Positions 7,390 through 16,610 are shown, counted from the first letter of the stretch. The stretch is 64,000 nt of DNA from Azoarcus indigens (GCF_004361735.1 NZ_SNVV01000003.1:1-64000); one strand, 5' to 3'. Program-made: numbers and translations. The notes: generated by a model from the sequence alone, not told the origin.

Positions 7390-9042
7390 ATGACCGAGAA
7401 CAAGCCATCGCCCTATCAAGCGGGCCTGGAGAAGAACGCTGCAAACTATGTACCGCTCACGCCGCTCACTTTCATCGAGCGCAGCGCCTATGTCTATCCG
7501 GACCGGGTCGCCGTCGTGCACGGCAAGCGGCGTCAGACGTGGAGCGAAACCTACACCCGCAGCCGGCGGCTGGCTTCCGCGCTGAAGCAGCTGGGCATCG
7601 GCAAGGACGACACTGTCGCCGTGGTGCTCAACAACACGCCGGAAATGTACGAATGCCACTTCGGCGTGCCGGGCGCCGGCGCCGTACTGAACACCATCAA
7701 TACCCGTCTGGACCCGGAGGCCATCGCCTTCATTCTGAACCACGGCGAGGCCAAGGTGTTGATCACCGACCGCGAATACTCGCGGGTGGTCGCCAAGGCG
7801 GTGGAGCTGGCAGACCGGTCGGAGCTTATCGTCATTGACGTGGATGACAGCGAGTACACCGGTCCTGGCGAGAAGATCGGCAGCCAGGACTACGAGGCCT
7901 TGCTGGCCTCTGGTAACCCCGACTTCCTGCTTGAGCAGCCCGCCGACGAGTGGGATGCGATCTCCCTGAATTACACCTCTGGCACCACCGGCAACCCAAA
8001 GGGCGTGGTCTACCATCACCGTGGCGCCTACCTGAACGCGATGTCCAACATCGTCTCCTGGGGCATGCCGCCGCACTCCACCTATTTGTGGACGCTGCCA
8101 ATGTTCCACTGCAACGGCTGGTGCTTCCCCTGGTCGATGGCGGCCAATGCCGGGGTGAACGTCTGCCTGCGGCGAGTGGATCCGCGGCTCATCTTCGATG
8201 CGATGAGGGACGAGGGCGTCACCCATTACTGCGGCGCGCCCATTGTGCACTCCATGCTGGCCAATGCCCCGGAAGAGTGGCGCAAGGGCATCAACCACAA
8301 GGTTTCCGGCCTGGTTGCCGCGGCGCCGCCGCCGGCCTCGGTCATCGAAGGCATGGCGCGCATCGGTGTTGATCTCACCCACGTCTATGGTTTGACGGAA
8401 ACTTACGGCCCCGCCTCGGTCTGCGCCAAGCACGACGAGTGGGCGAACCTGCCCCTCGCCGACCAGGTGACCAAGAATGGTCGCCAGGGTGTGCGCTATC
8501 ACGCCCAGGAAGGCATCACTGTGCTGGATCCTGAAACGATGGAGGCGGTGCCCTGGGACGGCGAGACCATGGGCGAGATCATGTTCCGTGGCAATCTGGT
8601 GATGAAGGGCTACCTGAAGAACGAGAAGGCCACGGCCGACGCCTTCCGGGGCGGCTGGTACCACACCGGCGATTTGGCGGTGATGCAGTCCGACGGGTAT
8701 GTGAAGATCAAGGACAGATCCAAGGACATCATCATCTCGGGTGGCGAGAACATTTCCTCCATCGAAGTGGAGGATGCGCTTTACAAGCATCCGGCAGTCA
8801 TGTCCGCCGCTGTGGTGGCGGCCCCCGACGAGAAGTGGGGAGAAGTGCCCTGCGCTTTCGTCGAGCTCCGGGACGGAGTGACCGTCACCGCTGAGGAGTT
8901 GGTGACTCACTGCCGTGCGCATCTGGCCGGCTTCAAGGTGCCCAAGCGCATCATCTTCGCCGCCATTCCCAAGACCTCGACCGGCAAGATCCAGAAGTTC
9001 GCACTGCGGGAACAGGTCAAGTCTACCGCCTCCTTCGGGTGA
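7390..9042 (+). CDS. AMP-forming acyl-CoA synthetase (medium/long chain, DmdB-like)
   Basis: Activates carboxylic acids with ATP and CoA to acyl-CoA. The 550-residue protein carries the AMP-binding signature YTSGTTGNPKGV near residue 196, the A5 motif VYGLTETYGP and the A8 hinge YHTGDLAVMQSDGYVKIKDR. The C-terminal catalytic lysine motif is PKTSTGKIQKF. ATG 7390 has GGAG upstream. The sequence resembles medium-chain fatty-acyl-CoA and 3-methylmercaptopropionyl-CoA ligases; substrate cannot be assigned from sequence alone. A crotonase-like gene follows at once, and etf and acyl-CoA dehydrogenase genes lie nearby, so fatty-acid catabolism is the likely role. Confidence 0.9.
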   Translation: MTENKPSPYQAGLEKNAANYVPLTPLTFIERSAYVYPDRVAVVHGKRRQTWSETYTRSRRLASALKQLGIGKDDTVAVVLNNTPEMYECHFGVPGAGAVLNTINTRLDPEAIAFILNHGEAKVLITDREYSRVVAKAVELADRSELIVIDVDDSEYTGPGEKIGSQDYEALLASGNPDFLLEQPADEWDAISLNYTSGTTGNPKGVVYHHRGAYLNAMSNIVSWGMPPHSTYLWTLPMFHCNGWCFPWSMAANAGVNVCLRRVDPRLIFDAMRDEGVTHYCGAPIVHSMLANAPEEWRKGINHKVSGLVAAAPPPASVIEGMARIGVDLTHVYGLTETYGPASVCAKHDEWANLPLADQVTKNGRQGVRYHAQEGITVLDPETMEAVPWDGETMGEIMFRGNLVMKGYLKNEKATADAFRGGWYHTGDLAVMQSDGYVKIKDRSKDIIISGGENISSIEVEDALYKHPAVMSAAVVAAPDEKWGEVPCAFVELRDGVTVTAEELVTHCRAHLAGFKVPKRIIFAAIPKTSTGKIQKFALREQVKSTASFG

Positions 9043-9106
9043 GGCCGGGCGCCGGGGGCTGTCGGCCCCTGGCGTCATCCACAACAAGAACCCCACAGGA
9101 GATGCC

Positions 9107-9907
9107 ATGAGCGCCGTTCCCCAGGCTGCCGAGCAGCCCCTTTTCTTGCGCGAGGACATCGGCGGCGTTGCCCACCTTCAGCTCAACCGGCCGGCGCAAT
9201 TCAACGCACTGTCCCAGGCGATGCTCAATGCGCTGATCGCCGAGCTGGACAGGATTGCCGCCGACGAGCGGATACGCGTCGTCGTCATTGGCGGCGAGGG
9301 CAAGGCCTTCTGCGCAGGCCACGACCTGAAGGAAATGCGCGGCAACTACACGCTGGGTTTCCAGCAGGCGCTGTTCCGGCTTTGCAGCAAATTCATGATG
9401 AAGCTGGTGGAGCTGCCCCAACCGGTGATCGCACGGGTGCATGGCATCGCCACCGCCGCCGGATGCCAGCTGGTGTCCATGTGCGACCTGGCGGTCGCCT
9501 CGGATGTTGCCCGCTTCGCGGTATCCGGTATCAACGTCGGTCTGTTCTGCGCCACGCCCAGCGTGGGGCTGTCACGCAACATCGGGCGCAAACAGGCCTT
9601 CGAAATGCTGGTGACCGGCGACTTCATCGACGCCGCGGAGGCGCAGCGCCGTGGTCTCATCAACCGGGTGGTCGCCGCCGAAGGGCTGGACGGGGAGATC
9701 CGCCGGCTGGCGGATTCCATCATCGCCAAGTCGCCGGTCGCCGTCCGCATGGGCAAGCAGATGTTCTACCGCCAACTTGAGAACGGCCTGGACGCGGCCT
9801 ACCAACTGGCATCCGAGACCATGGCCTGCAACATGATGGCGGAAGATGCCGCAGAAGGCATCGACGCCTTCATTGCCAAGCGGCCGGCCATCTGGAAGGG
9901 AAGATAG
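9107..9907 (+). CDS. Enoyl-CoA hydratase/isomerase family protein (ECHDC3-like)
   Basis: Crotonase-fold protein of 266 residues, expected to bind acyl-CoA. The oxyanion-hole and CoA loops are present (AFCAGHDLKEM, GIATAAGCQLVSMCDLAVAS). The two glutamates of classical enoyl-CoA hydratase are not. The position in GGCE-L is Gln here (GCQLV), and the segment normally containing PEI reads VSGINVGLF. This resembles the ECHDC3-like subgroup, so hydratase activity is uncertain. ATG 9107 follows CAGGAGATGCC. It lies 64 nt after the acyl-CoA synthetase, probably in the same operon. Confidence 0.85.
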   Translation: MSAVPQAAEQPLFLREDIGGVAHLQLNRPAQFNALSQAMLNALIAELDRIAADERIRVVVIGGEGKAFCAGHDLKEMRGNYTLGFQQALFRLCSKFMMKLVELPQPVIARVHGIATAAGCQLVSMCDLAVASDVARFAVSGINVGLFCATPSVGLSRNIGRKQAFEMLVTGDFIDAAEAQRRGLINRVVAAEGLDGEIRRLADSIIAKSPVAVRMGKQMFYRQLENGLDAAYQLASETMACNMMAEDAAEGIDAFIAKRPAIWKGR

Positions 9908-9927
9908 GCATCCCGGGGAACGGCGCA

Positions 9928-10698
9928 ATGCTGATCGACACTCACACGCACCTGGATGCCGCCGAGTTCGACGCCGATCGGGAGGCGATGCTGGCGCGTG
10001 CCCGCCAGAGCGGGGTGGGGCGCTTCGTGCTGCCGGCGGTATCTGCCGCAAGCTTCCCCGAGGTTGCAGCGCTGGCCGCAGCCCATCCCGACATCCACCG
10101 CGCCTACGGCATCCATCCTCTCTACGTAGGGGAGAGCCGGGACGAGGATCTGGAACTGCTGGATCAACGACTTGCCGAGCCCGGTGTGGTTGCGGTTGGC
10201 GAGATCGGCCTGGATCACTATGTGGAGGACATCGATCCCGGCCTGCAAGAACATTACTTTGCCGCACAGTTGCGGCTGGCGCGCCAGCATGGCCTGCCGG
10301 TGATCCTGCATGTGCGCCGCGCGCAGGATGCAATCCTCAAGCAGCTGCGGCGAATCGAGGTTCCAGGCGGCATTGCCCACGCGTTCAACGGCAGCCTCCA
10401 GCAGGCGGACGTCTTTATCTCCCTCGGTTTCAAGCTGGGATTCGGCGGTGCCATGACCTATGACGGCTCGAAGCGTATCCGCCGACTGGCTGCCGAATTG
10501 CCTCTCGACGCTTTGGTGCTGGAAACGGATGCGCCCGACATTCCGCCCGCTTGGGCCAGGGGGACACGCAACGAGCCGGGCAATCTTCCGCGCTATGCCG
10601 AAATCCTGGCGGAATTGCGAGGTGTGCCGATGGAGGAGATCGTGCTTGCCACCACCCGAAACGCCTGTACGGCCTTGCCGCGGCTAGCGTCGGCCTAG
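9928..10698 (+). CDS. tatD: TatD-family metal-dependent hydrolase (DNase)
   Basis: TatD enzymes are TIM-barrel metal-dependent nucleases or phosphoesterases. The 256-residue product has the N-terminal metal motif DTHTHLD (His6, His8), GEIGLDHY with the metal-bridging Glu, LHVRRAQ, HAFNGS and the C-terminal LETDAPDIPP. Length and motif order are normal. It begins 20 nt after the crotonase gene. Its last 4 nt overlap tail to tail with the TetR regulator on the minus strand. Confidence 0.92.
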   Translation: MLIDTHTHLDAAEFDADREAMLARARQSGVGRFVLPAVSAASFPEVAALAAAHPDIHRAYGIHPLYVGESRDEDLELLDQRLAEPGVVAVGEIGLDHYVEDIDPGLQEHYFAAQLRLARQHGLPVILHVRRAQDAILKQLRRIEVPGGIAHAFNGSLQQADVFISLGFKLGFGGAMTYDGSKRIRRLAAELPLDALVLETDAPDIPPAWARGTRNEPGNLPRYAEILAELRGVPMEEIVLATTRNACTALPRLASA

Positions 10699-11300
10699 AC
10701 GGCAGTGTGGTCGGTGCGAGGCGAGCGCGAACAGGCGATAAGGTCGGAGATGTCTTGCTTGAGGCGCGCCACGTCGTTGTCAAAGTTGTCGTAGATCATC
10801 AACGACACGCCGAACACGTAGGCGTAGAGCAGCATGCACCGGCTGGACGCTTCCTGCGGCGGCACGCCACAGGCGAGGAAAAGCTCGCGGGCACAGCGCA
10901 GGCGAGTTTCGTCGACCTCGGCGACGATGGCTGCGGCATCAGGGTCCCGGCGGGCCCAGTCGCGTACGGCCAGTTCTATCATCATCCCCCGCCGGCTGCG
11001 GTTGGCACTATAGACCTCGATGACGTGATAGATCTGCGCCAGTTCTTCTCCCGGCGCCGCCTTGGTCTGCTTCACGATGTCGCGGATTCGGCCATCGCGC
11101 CACTGGGTCAGGATGGCCAGCAGCAGATCGCGGCGATCCTGGAAATGCCAGTAGAAGCTGCCCTTGGTCACCTTGAGCCGCTTGGCCAGGACTTCGACCC
11201 TCAGCCCAGCAATGCCTTCCTCCGCAAGAACATCGGTGGCCGCGGCGATCCAGCTGTCGCGATCCAGTTGGGTACGGGGTTTGGCGGGCGTGCTGTCCAT
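10695..11300 (-). CDS. TetR/AcrR-family transcriptional regulator
   Basis: The 201-residue repressor-like protein has a typical N-terminal helix-turn-helix (VEVLAKRLKVTKGSFYWHF, about residues 35-55) and a variable C-terminal ligand domain. ATG 11300 is preferred because the next upstream ATG (11330) lies within the repeat cluster that is probably its operator. It is transcribed away from etfB-etfA across a 205-nt gap and lies inside a fatty-acid oxidation cluster. A role in acyl-CoA-responsive control of the cluster is inferred from context, not from a recognisable ligand motif. Confidence 0.88.
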   Translation of the reverse strand: MDSTPAKPRTQLDRDSWIAAATDVLAEEGIAGLRVEVLAKRLKVTKGSFYWHFQDRRDLLLAILTQWRDGRIRDIVKQTKAAPGEELAQIYHVIEVYSANRSRRGMMIELAVRDWARRDPDAAAIVAEVDETRLRCARELFLACGVPPQEASSRCMLLYAYVFGVSLMIYDNFDNDVARLKQDISDLIACSRSPRTDHTAV

Positions 11301-11326
11301 ATGGAGATGTCTTGACGATGAGGGTT

Positions 11327-11365
11327 CCATACGCTACCGTACGCCATCCATACTGTTGCGTATGG
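11327..11365. promoter_or_regulatory. Putative TetR operator region
   Basis: CCATACGC at 11327-11334 is repeated inverted as GCGTATGG at 11358-11365. Within this, CATAC-N6-GTATG (11349-11364) forms a compact perfect dyad, and TACG-N4-CGTA occurs at 11330-11341. Clustered dyads beside a TetR gene are typical of an autoregulatory operator. Confidence 0.5.
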
Positions 11366-11439
11366 TTGAATTGTGGGTGACTAGGCACGCAAGTGTCAAT
11401 CCGCGCCCCGAGCCGGCAAAGTGCGCATTCCTTTTCGGG

Positions 11440-11454
11440 GTGCGATAATCGCAC
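11440..11454. promoter_or_regulatory. Perfect 15-bp palindrome over a -10-like hexamer upstream of etfB
   Basis: GTGCGAT-A-ATCGCAC is a perfect odd palindrome. It contains GATAAT (11444-11449), a five-of-six match to a -10 hexamer. It lies 51 nt before the etfB start. A protein bound here would occlude that promoter. No good -35 is visible at the normal spacing. Confidence 0.4.
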
Positions 11455-11505
11455 AAGTCGGCCCTGCGGCCGGCAGAGAGATCGAACAACCGAAGGAGCG
11501 CGGCA

Positions 11506-12255
11506 TTGAAGATTCTTGTTCCCGTCAAGCGCGTGGTCGATTACAACGTGAAAGTCCGCGTGAAAGCGGACGGCAGCGGTGTTGACGTCGCGAACGTGAA
11601 AATGAGCATGAACCCGTTCGACGAGATCGCAGTGGAAGAAGCCGTGCGATTGAAAGAGGCGGGAATTGCGACCGAGGTCGTGGCGGTGAGCGCCGGTATT
11701 GGCGCCTGCCAGGAAACCCTGCGCGCCGCCCTCGCCATCGGCGCCGACCGCGCCATCCTGATCGAGACCGATGCCGAACTGCAGCCACTGGCGGTCGCCA
11801 AACTGCTGAAGGCGGTAGTGGGCAAGGAACAGCCCCAACTGGTGATCTGCGGCAAGCAGGCCATCGACGATGACGCTAACCAGACCGGCCAGATGCTGGC
11901 TGCGCTGATGGGCTGGCCGCAGGCGACCTTCGCCTCCAAGGTGGCCATCGCAGACGGCCGCGCCACGGTGACTCGTGAAATCGATGGCGGCCTGGAAACG
12001 CTCTCCATTTCGCTGCCCGCAGTGGTTTCCACCGACCTGCGCCTGAACGAGCCGCGTTATGCCACGCTGCCGAACATCATGAAGGCGAAGAAGAAGCCGC
12101 TGGATGTGACCAATCCCGCCGACCTCGGGGTCGACGTCGCTCCCCGCCTCAGCACGGTGAAGGTGGAGGAGCCGCCTAAGCGCGGTGCCGGTGTCCGCGT
12201 TGCCGACATCGCCCAACTGGTCGACAAGCTCAAGAACGAAGCCAAGGTCCTCTGA
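11506..12255 (+). CDS. etfB: Electron transfer flavoprotein beta subunit
   Basis: EtfB with EtfA accepts electrons from acyl-CoA dehydrogenases and passes them to ETF:quinone oxidoreductase. The 249-residue protein starts [19 protein letters not shown] and contains [16 protein letters not shown] and the beta-subunit signature region [16 protein letters not shown]. The start is an unusual TTG at 11506 with AAGGAG eight nt upstream. The alternative would truncate the conserved N-terminus. etfA follows after 28 nt. Confidence 0.95.
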   Translation: MKILVPVKRVVDYNVKVRVKADGSGVDVANVKMSMNPFDEIAVEEAVRLKEAGIATEVVAVSAGIGACQETLRAALAIGADRAILIETDAELQPLAVAKLLKAVVGKEQPQLVICGKQAIDDDANQTGQMLAALMGWPQATFASKVAIADGRATVTREIDGGLETLSISLPAVVSTDLRLNEPRYATLPNIMKAKKKPLDVTNPADLGVDVAPRLSTVKVEEPPKRGAGVRVADIAQLVDKLKNEAKVL

Positions 12256-12283
12256 GACCGGGATAGAGAGAGGAATAGCGAAC

Positions 12284-13219
12284 ATGACGATCCTGGTTAT
12301 TGCCGAACACGACAACCAGTCGATCAAGGCCGCAACCCTGAACACCGTGGGTGCTGCGGCCAAGATTGGCGGTGATGTTCATCTGCTGGTTGCCGGCGCA
12401 GGCTGCGGCGCCGCCGCTGAAGCGGGCGCCAAGATCGCCGGGGTATCCAAGGTGCTGGTCGCGGATGCGCCGCACTACGATGCGCAACTGGCGGAGAACG
12501 TGGCTGAACTGATCAAGGGCCTGGCCGGCTCCTACAGCCACATCCTGGCGCCGGCCACCAGCGCTGGCAAGAACACGCTGCCGCGCGTCGCCGCGCTGCT
12601 CGATGTCGCGCAGATCAGCGACATCGTCGGAGCGGAATCGGCCGATACCTTCGTCCGGCCGATCTATGCCGGTAATGCGCTCGCCACGGTGAGGAGCAGT
12701 GATTCCGTGAAGGTGATCACCGTTCGTACCACCGCTTTCGAGCCGGTTGCCGAGGCTGGCGGCAATGCTGCTGTGGAGAGCATCGCGGCGGCTGCCGATC
12801 TTGGCATCTCCAGCCTGGTCGGACGGGAGCTTACCAAGAGCGCCCGTCCTGAACTGGGGGCCGCCAAGATCATCGTCTCGGGTGGCCGCGGCCTGGGCAA
12901 CGGCGAGAACTACCACGCCATCATGGAGCCGCTGGCCGACAAGCTGGGCGCGGCCCTGGGCGCAAGCCGGGCGGCGGTCGATGCTGGTTACGTACCGAAC
13001 GATTACCAGGTCGGTCAGACCGGCAAGATCGTGGCGCCGCAGCTGTATGTTGCGGTGGGCATCTCCGGTGCGATCCAGCATCTGGCTGGCATGAAGGACT
13101 CCAAGGTGATCGTGGCCATCAACAAGGACCCGGAAGCCCCGATCTTCCAGGTGGCGGACTACGGCCTGGTTGCAGACCTGTTTGAAGCGGTGCCGCAGTT
13201 GACCGCCGCGGTGGGCTGA
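12284..13219 (+). CDS. etfA: Electron transfer flavoprotein alpha subunit
   Basis: FAD-binding ETF subunit of 311 residues. The C-terminal FAD domain carries [36 protein letters not shown] in family order, [12 protein letters not shown] and [19 protein letters not shown] 12284 gives the standard N-terminus [12 protein letters not shown]. The gene is paired with etfB and lies upstream of an acyl-CoA dehydrogenase, the natural electron donor. Confidence 0.96.
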   Translation: MTILVIAEHDNQSIKAATLNTVGAAAKIGGDVHLLVAGAGCGAAAEAGAKIAGVSKVLVADAPHYDAQLAENVAELIKGLAGSYSHILAPATSAGKNTLPRVAALLDVAQISDIVGAESADTFVRPIYAGNALATVRSSDSVKVITVRTTAFEPVAEAGGNAAVESIAAAADLGISSLVGRELTKSARPELGAAKIIVSGGRGLGNGENYHAIMEPLADKLGAALGASRAAVDAGYVPNDYQVGQTGKIVAPQLYVAVGISGAIQHLAGMKDSKVIVAINKDPEAPIFQVADYGLVADLFEAVPQLTAAVG

Positions 13220-13246
13220 GTCGGACTTTCCGTCCCGAGCACGGAC

Positions 13247-13912
13247 ATGAACCTGTCGGCGTCGCTCTTCCCGACTGCCTGGCACGTGTTCATGGCCGTG
13301 CTCAGTATCGTCGTCCTGGCCCTAGCGGCCCGCACTGCGCCCTGGAAAAAGCTGCTGGCCTCTTCCCAGTTGAACCTCGCCCTGGGTATCGCGGTGGTGC
13401 TGATGTTGATGTGGAGCCTGAAGGCTGGCGTGAAGCCCGGGCTCAATCTGCACATGCTGGGCGCGATGGCGGCCACCTTGGCCCTGGGGCCCGAACTGGC
13501 GCTGTATGTCCTCGGCCTCGCGCTCACCGGCATTACGCTGAACGGCGCGGTGGAGTGGGCGGCGTGGCCGGTGAATTTCATCTTCATGGTGGCTGCGCCC
13601 ATCGGCATCGCCTCCGTGCTGCATCGCCTAGTCGTGCGTTTCCTGCCGGCGCATTTTTTTGTCTTCATTTTCATCACCAGCTTTGTCGGTTCGGCGCTCA
13701 CGGTGCTGCTGCAAGGCTTTATCGCTTCCGGGGCGATGTCGCTCGCCGGGGCTTACAGCTTTGATTTCCTGCTGGCGGAGTATCTCCCCTTCTTCCTGCT
13801 GCTCGGTTTTGCCGAAGCCTGGCTGGGGGGCGCTGCCATGACCTTGCTGGTGGTCTATCGGCCGGACTGGGTTGCGGCATTCGACGATAAGCGTTACTTG
13901 CTGAACAAGTGA
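13247..13912 (+). CDS. CbiM-like integral membrane protein (ECF-type permease family)
   Basis: A 221-residue protein with about six hydrophobic segments. The region LNLHMLGAMAATLALGPELALYV and the overall pattern resemble the CbiM/NikM energy-coupling-factor permease family. The N-terminus is MNLSASLFPTAWHVF, so the Met-His start that loads cobalt or nickel in true CbiM is absent. No ATPase or CbiQ gene lies nearby. It sits between etfA (27 nt) and the acyl-CoA dehydrogenase (50 nt), apparently in one operon. Function is unknown; metal transport should not be assumed. Confidence 0.65.
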   Translation: MNLSASLFPTAWHVFMAVLSIVVLALAARTAPWKKLLASSQLNLALGIAVVLMLMWSLKAGVKPGLNLHMLGAMAATLALGPELALYVLGLALTGITLNGAVEWAAWPVNFIFMVAAPIGIASVLHRLVVRFLPAHFFVFIFITSFVGSALTVLLQGFIASGAMSLAGAYSFDFLLAEYLPFFLLLGFAEAWLGGAAMTLLVVYRPDWVAAFDDKRYLLNK

Positions 13913-13962
13913 GAGGGAGCCGGCTTCGCCCGGCGTATAACACCAACGAGGAGTGGCATCGA

Positions 13963-15759
13963 ATGAGCACCTACATCGGACCGATACGCGACATGCAGTT
14001 CGTGATGAAGGAGTTGGCCGGGCTGGACGAAGTGGCCGCACTGCCGGGCAACGAGGAAGTCAGCAGCGATCTCGTCGATGCCATCCTCGAAGAAGCCGGC
14101 CGCTTTGCCACCGAGGTGCTTTCGCCTCTGAACCATTCCGGTGATCAGGAAGGTGCTCGTTGGAGCGAAGGCGCGGTCAAGACCGCCAGCGGTTGGAAAG
14201 AGGCGTACCGTCAGTTCTCGGCTGCGGGGTGGACCGCAATTGCAGCCGCCCCCGAGTACGGTGGCCAAGGTCTGCCGAAGCTGTTGTCGACTGCGGTAAT
14301 GGAGATGTGGAAATCGGCCAATATGGCCTTTTCTCTCTGCCCGATGTTGACCGGTGGCGCCATCGAAGCCTTGATGCTACGAGGTAGCGATGAACAGAAG
14401 TCGCTCTATCTCACAAAGATGATCAGCGGCGAATGGACCGGCACGATGAACCTGACCGAGCCGCAGGCTGGCTCAGACCTCGCCGCCGTCCGGACCCGGG
14501 CTGAACCGCAGGGCGATGGCAGCTACAAACTCTTCGGCCAGAAAATCTTCATTACCTATGGTGACCACGACCTCACCGACAACATCATCCACCTGGTGCT
14601 CGCCCGCTTGCCGGACGCGCCCGAGGGTGTGAAGGGTATCTCCCTGTTCGCGGTCCCGAAATTCCTGGTTGGGGCGGACGGAAGCCTGGGGGCACGCAAC
14701 GACGTCCATTGCGTATCGATCGAGCATAAGCTGGGCATTCATGCGAGCCCGACCTGCGTGCTTGCTTTTGGAGACAAGGGTGGTGCGGTTGGCACATTGG
14801 TAGGGGAGGCGAATCGTGGTCTGGAATACATGTTCATCATGATGAACGAGGCGCGCTTCGCGGTGGGCATGGAGGGCCTCGCGTTGTCCGAGCGCGCCTA
14901 CCAGCATGCGCTGGGCTATGCCCGTGAACGCGTGCAAGGTACGGAGGCCGGCGTACGGGGGGGCGGCAAGGTCGCCATCATCCGGCATCCGGACGTGCGC
15001 CGCATGTTGATGTCCATGAAGAGCCAGACGGAGGCGATGAGGGCGCTGGCCTACGTCGTGGCTGCGGCCACCGACCTGGCTCACCACCATCCTGATCCTG
15101 AAGTGCGAGCCGAAAGGCAGGCCTTCGTCGATTTGATGATTCCTGTGGTCAAGGGCTGGAGCACGGAGAACGCGATCGACGTCGCTTCCACCGGCGTTCA
15201 GGTGCACGGTGGCATGGGCTACATCGAAGAGACTGGTGCAGCCCAACACTTGCGGGATGCCCGTATCACCTCGATCTACGAGGGGACGACGGCAATCCAG
15301 GCCAATGATCTGCTGGGGCGAAAGGTTGCCAGGGACGGTGGTCAGGCGATCAAGGCGGTGATCGCCTCTGTGCGGCAGACGGCTGCCGAGGCTGGGTCAC
15401 TGGACGGCCCTGCCTTCAAGGCCATACAGAATGCCCTTGCAGATGCCGCAAGGGCCCTGGAGCAGGCGGTGGATTTCGTGCTGGACACCTATGGCACCGA
15501 TATCAAGGCCGCCTCGGCGGGCTCGGTGCCCTTCCTCAAGTTGCTGGGAATCGTTGCCGGTGGCTGGCAGATGGCGCGGGCCGCCATCGTCGCCCGGAAC
15601 GCTTTGGCGTCCGGGAAAGAGCAAAGCAGTTTCTACCAGGGGAAGATCATTACAGCCCGCTTTTTTGCCGATCACTACCTGTCGCTTTCGGCTGGGCTCT
15701 CCCATGCGGTCGTATACGGTGCTGCAGGTACGCTGGATCTGCCTGAGGAGCTTTTCTGA
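13963..15759 (+). CDS. Acyl-CoA dehydrogenase (long, DmdC/AidB-like subgroup)
   Basis: Flavoprotein that alpha,beta-dehydrogenates acyl-CoA and reduces ETF. At 598 residues it belongs to the long ACAD type with an N-terminal extension and a C-terminal extra domain. Visible motifs are MNLTEPQAGSDLAAVRT (FAD/substrate loop), QVHGGMGYIEETGAAQHLRD and SIYEGTTAIQANDLLGRK, with the catalytic-base Glu near residue 440. ATG 13963 is preceded by ACGAGGAG. The substrate is unknown; 3-methylmercaptopropionyl-CoA dehydrogenases and general fatty acyl-CoA enzymes share this architecture. The etfB-etfA-CbiM-like genes directly upstream suggest shared expression. Confidence 0.93.
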   Translation: MSTYIGPIRDMQFVMKELAGLDEVAALPGNEEVSSDLVDAILEEAGRFATEVLSPLNHSGDQEGARWSEGAVKTASGWKEAYRQFSAAGWTAIAAAPEYGGQGLPKLLSTAVMEMWKSANMAFSLCPMLTGGAIEALMLRGSDEQKSLYLTKMISGEWTGTMNLTEPQAGSDLAAVRTRAEPQGDGSYKLFGQKIFITYGDHDLTDNIIHLVLARLPDAPEGVKGISLFAVPKFLVGADGSLGARNDVHCVSIEHKLGIHASPTCVLAFGDKGGAVGTLVGEANRGLEYMFIMMNEARFAVGMEGLALSERAYQHALGYARERVQGTEAGVRGGGKVAIIRHPDVRRMLMSMKSQTEAMRALAYVVAAATDLAHHHPDPEVRAERQAFVDLMIPVVKGWSTENAIDVASTGVQVHGGMGYIEETGAAQHLRDARITSIYEGTTAIQANDLLGRKVARDGGQAIKAVIASVRQTAAEAGSLDGPAFKAIQNALADAARALEQAVDFVLDTYGTDIKAASAGSVPFLKLLGIVAGGWQMARAAIVARNALASGKEQSSFYQGKIITARFFADHYLSLSAGLSHAVVYGAAGTLDLPEELF

Positions 15760-15778
15760 ATACTGCGAAATCCAAATA

Positions 15779-15804
15779 GAAATGGCGCCGAGTGGCGCCA
15801 TTTC
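15779..15804. terminator. Bidirectional hairpin between acyl-CoA dehydrogenase and ppiC genes
   Basis: A perfect 11-bp stem (GAAATGGCGCC and its complement) closes on the loop GAGT. A T-rich tract follows on the plus strand and an A/T-rich flank on the other side. It lies between convergent stops at 15759 and 15828, ideal for terminating both genes. Confidence 0.8.
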
Positions 15805-15827
15805 TATTTTCAGCCGGGGCCTGTTTC

Positions 15828-16610
15828 TTACTGGACCTTGGCTTTTTCGCGCAGCTCTAGGATGTGAGCCTCGACCTTCTGCTGCTGGAGGCGTTGCTGG
15901 AGTTGCGGCTTGACTTCGTCGAAGGAGGGCGCTTTCAGGTCGCGGACGTCTTCAAGCAGGATGACGTGATAACCGAAGTCGCTCTTCACCGGCGTGGTGG
16001 TGAATTTGCCCTTTTCCAGCTTCACCATGGCATCGGAGAACGGTTGCACGAACATGCCGGGATTGCTCCAGCCTAACTCGCCGCCCTTGTCCTTGGAGCC
16101 CGGGTCGCGGGACTCCTTGGCCAGATCCTCGAACTTGGATCCGCTCTGAAGCTTGGCGATGATGGCCTTCGCCTGGTCTTCAGTCTCGACCAGGATGTGG
16201 CGCGGTTTGTACTCTTTCTCGCCCATGCGGCTCTTGATCGTGTCGTATTCCTTGCGGATCTCGGCATCGGTGACCGGGTGGGTCTTGACGTAGTCCTGCA
16301 GATAGGCGCGAATCAGGATGGCCTGCTTGGCGAGATCCATCTGGGCTTGCACGTCACTCTTCTTTTCCAGCCCCTTCTTGGTGGCTTCCTGGCTCAACAC
16401 CTCGCGGCGCACCAGTTCTTCACGCACTGCGTCGTTCAACTGCGGGCTGTCCTGGGCGCCCTGGGCACGCTGTTCGTTCAGCATGGCTTCCGCCCGGCTG
16501 GCCGGAATCGCCGTGCCATTGACGGTGGCGTAGGGCGCAGCAGCCATGGCTCCCTGTGCCAGAAAAGCAGCAATCAGGCCAATGGCCAGGCGGCTCGGAA
16601 ATCGTTTCAT
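15828..16610 (-). CDS. Periplasmic peptidylprolyl isomerase (parvulin, PpiC type)
   Basis: A 260-residue exported foldase. Residues 1-23 are a signal peptide (IGLIAAFLAQGAMA, then AAPYA). A SurA-N-like helical region follows, then a single parvulin domain from about residue 133 (YKPRHILVETEDQAKAI, FEDLAKESRDPGSKDKGGEL, FGYHVILLED). Start ATG 16610 gives the signal peptide; the longer open frame upstream is a shadow of bolA. It is the last gene of the yciB-yciI-bolA-ppiC row, 3 nt from overlapping bolA's end. Confidence 0.92.
   Translation of the reverse strand: MKRFPSRLAIGLIAAFLAQGAMAAAPYATVNGTAIPASRAEAMLNEQRAQGAQDSPQLNDAVREELVRREVLSQEATKKGLEKKSDVQAQMDLAKQAILIRAYLQDYVKTHPVTDAEIRKEYDTIKSRMGEKEYKPRHILVETEDQAKAIIAKLQSGSKFEDLAKESRDPGSKDKGGELGWSNPGMFVQPFSDAMVKLEKGKFTTTPVKSDFGYHVILLEDVRDLKAPSFDEVKPQLQQRLQQQKVEAHILELREKAKVQ

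Noticed and set aside
7309-9159. Long open frame (about 616 codons) on the minus strand opposite the acyl-CoA synthetase
   Set aside because: It is the antisense shadow of a high-GC gene; the plus strand has complete family motifs, the minus translation has none.
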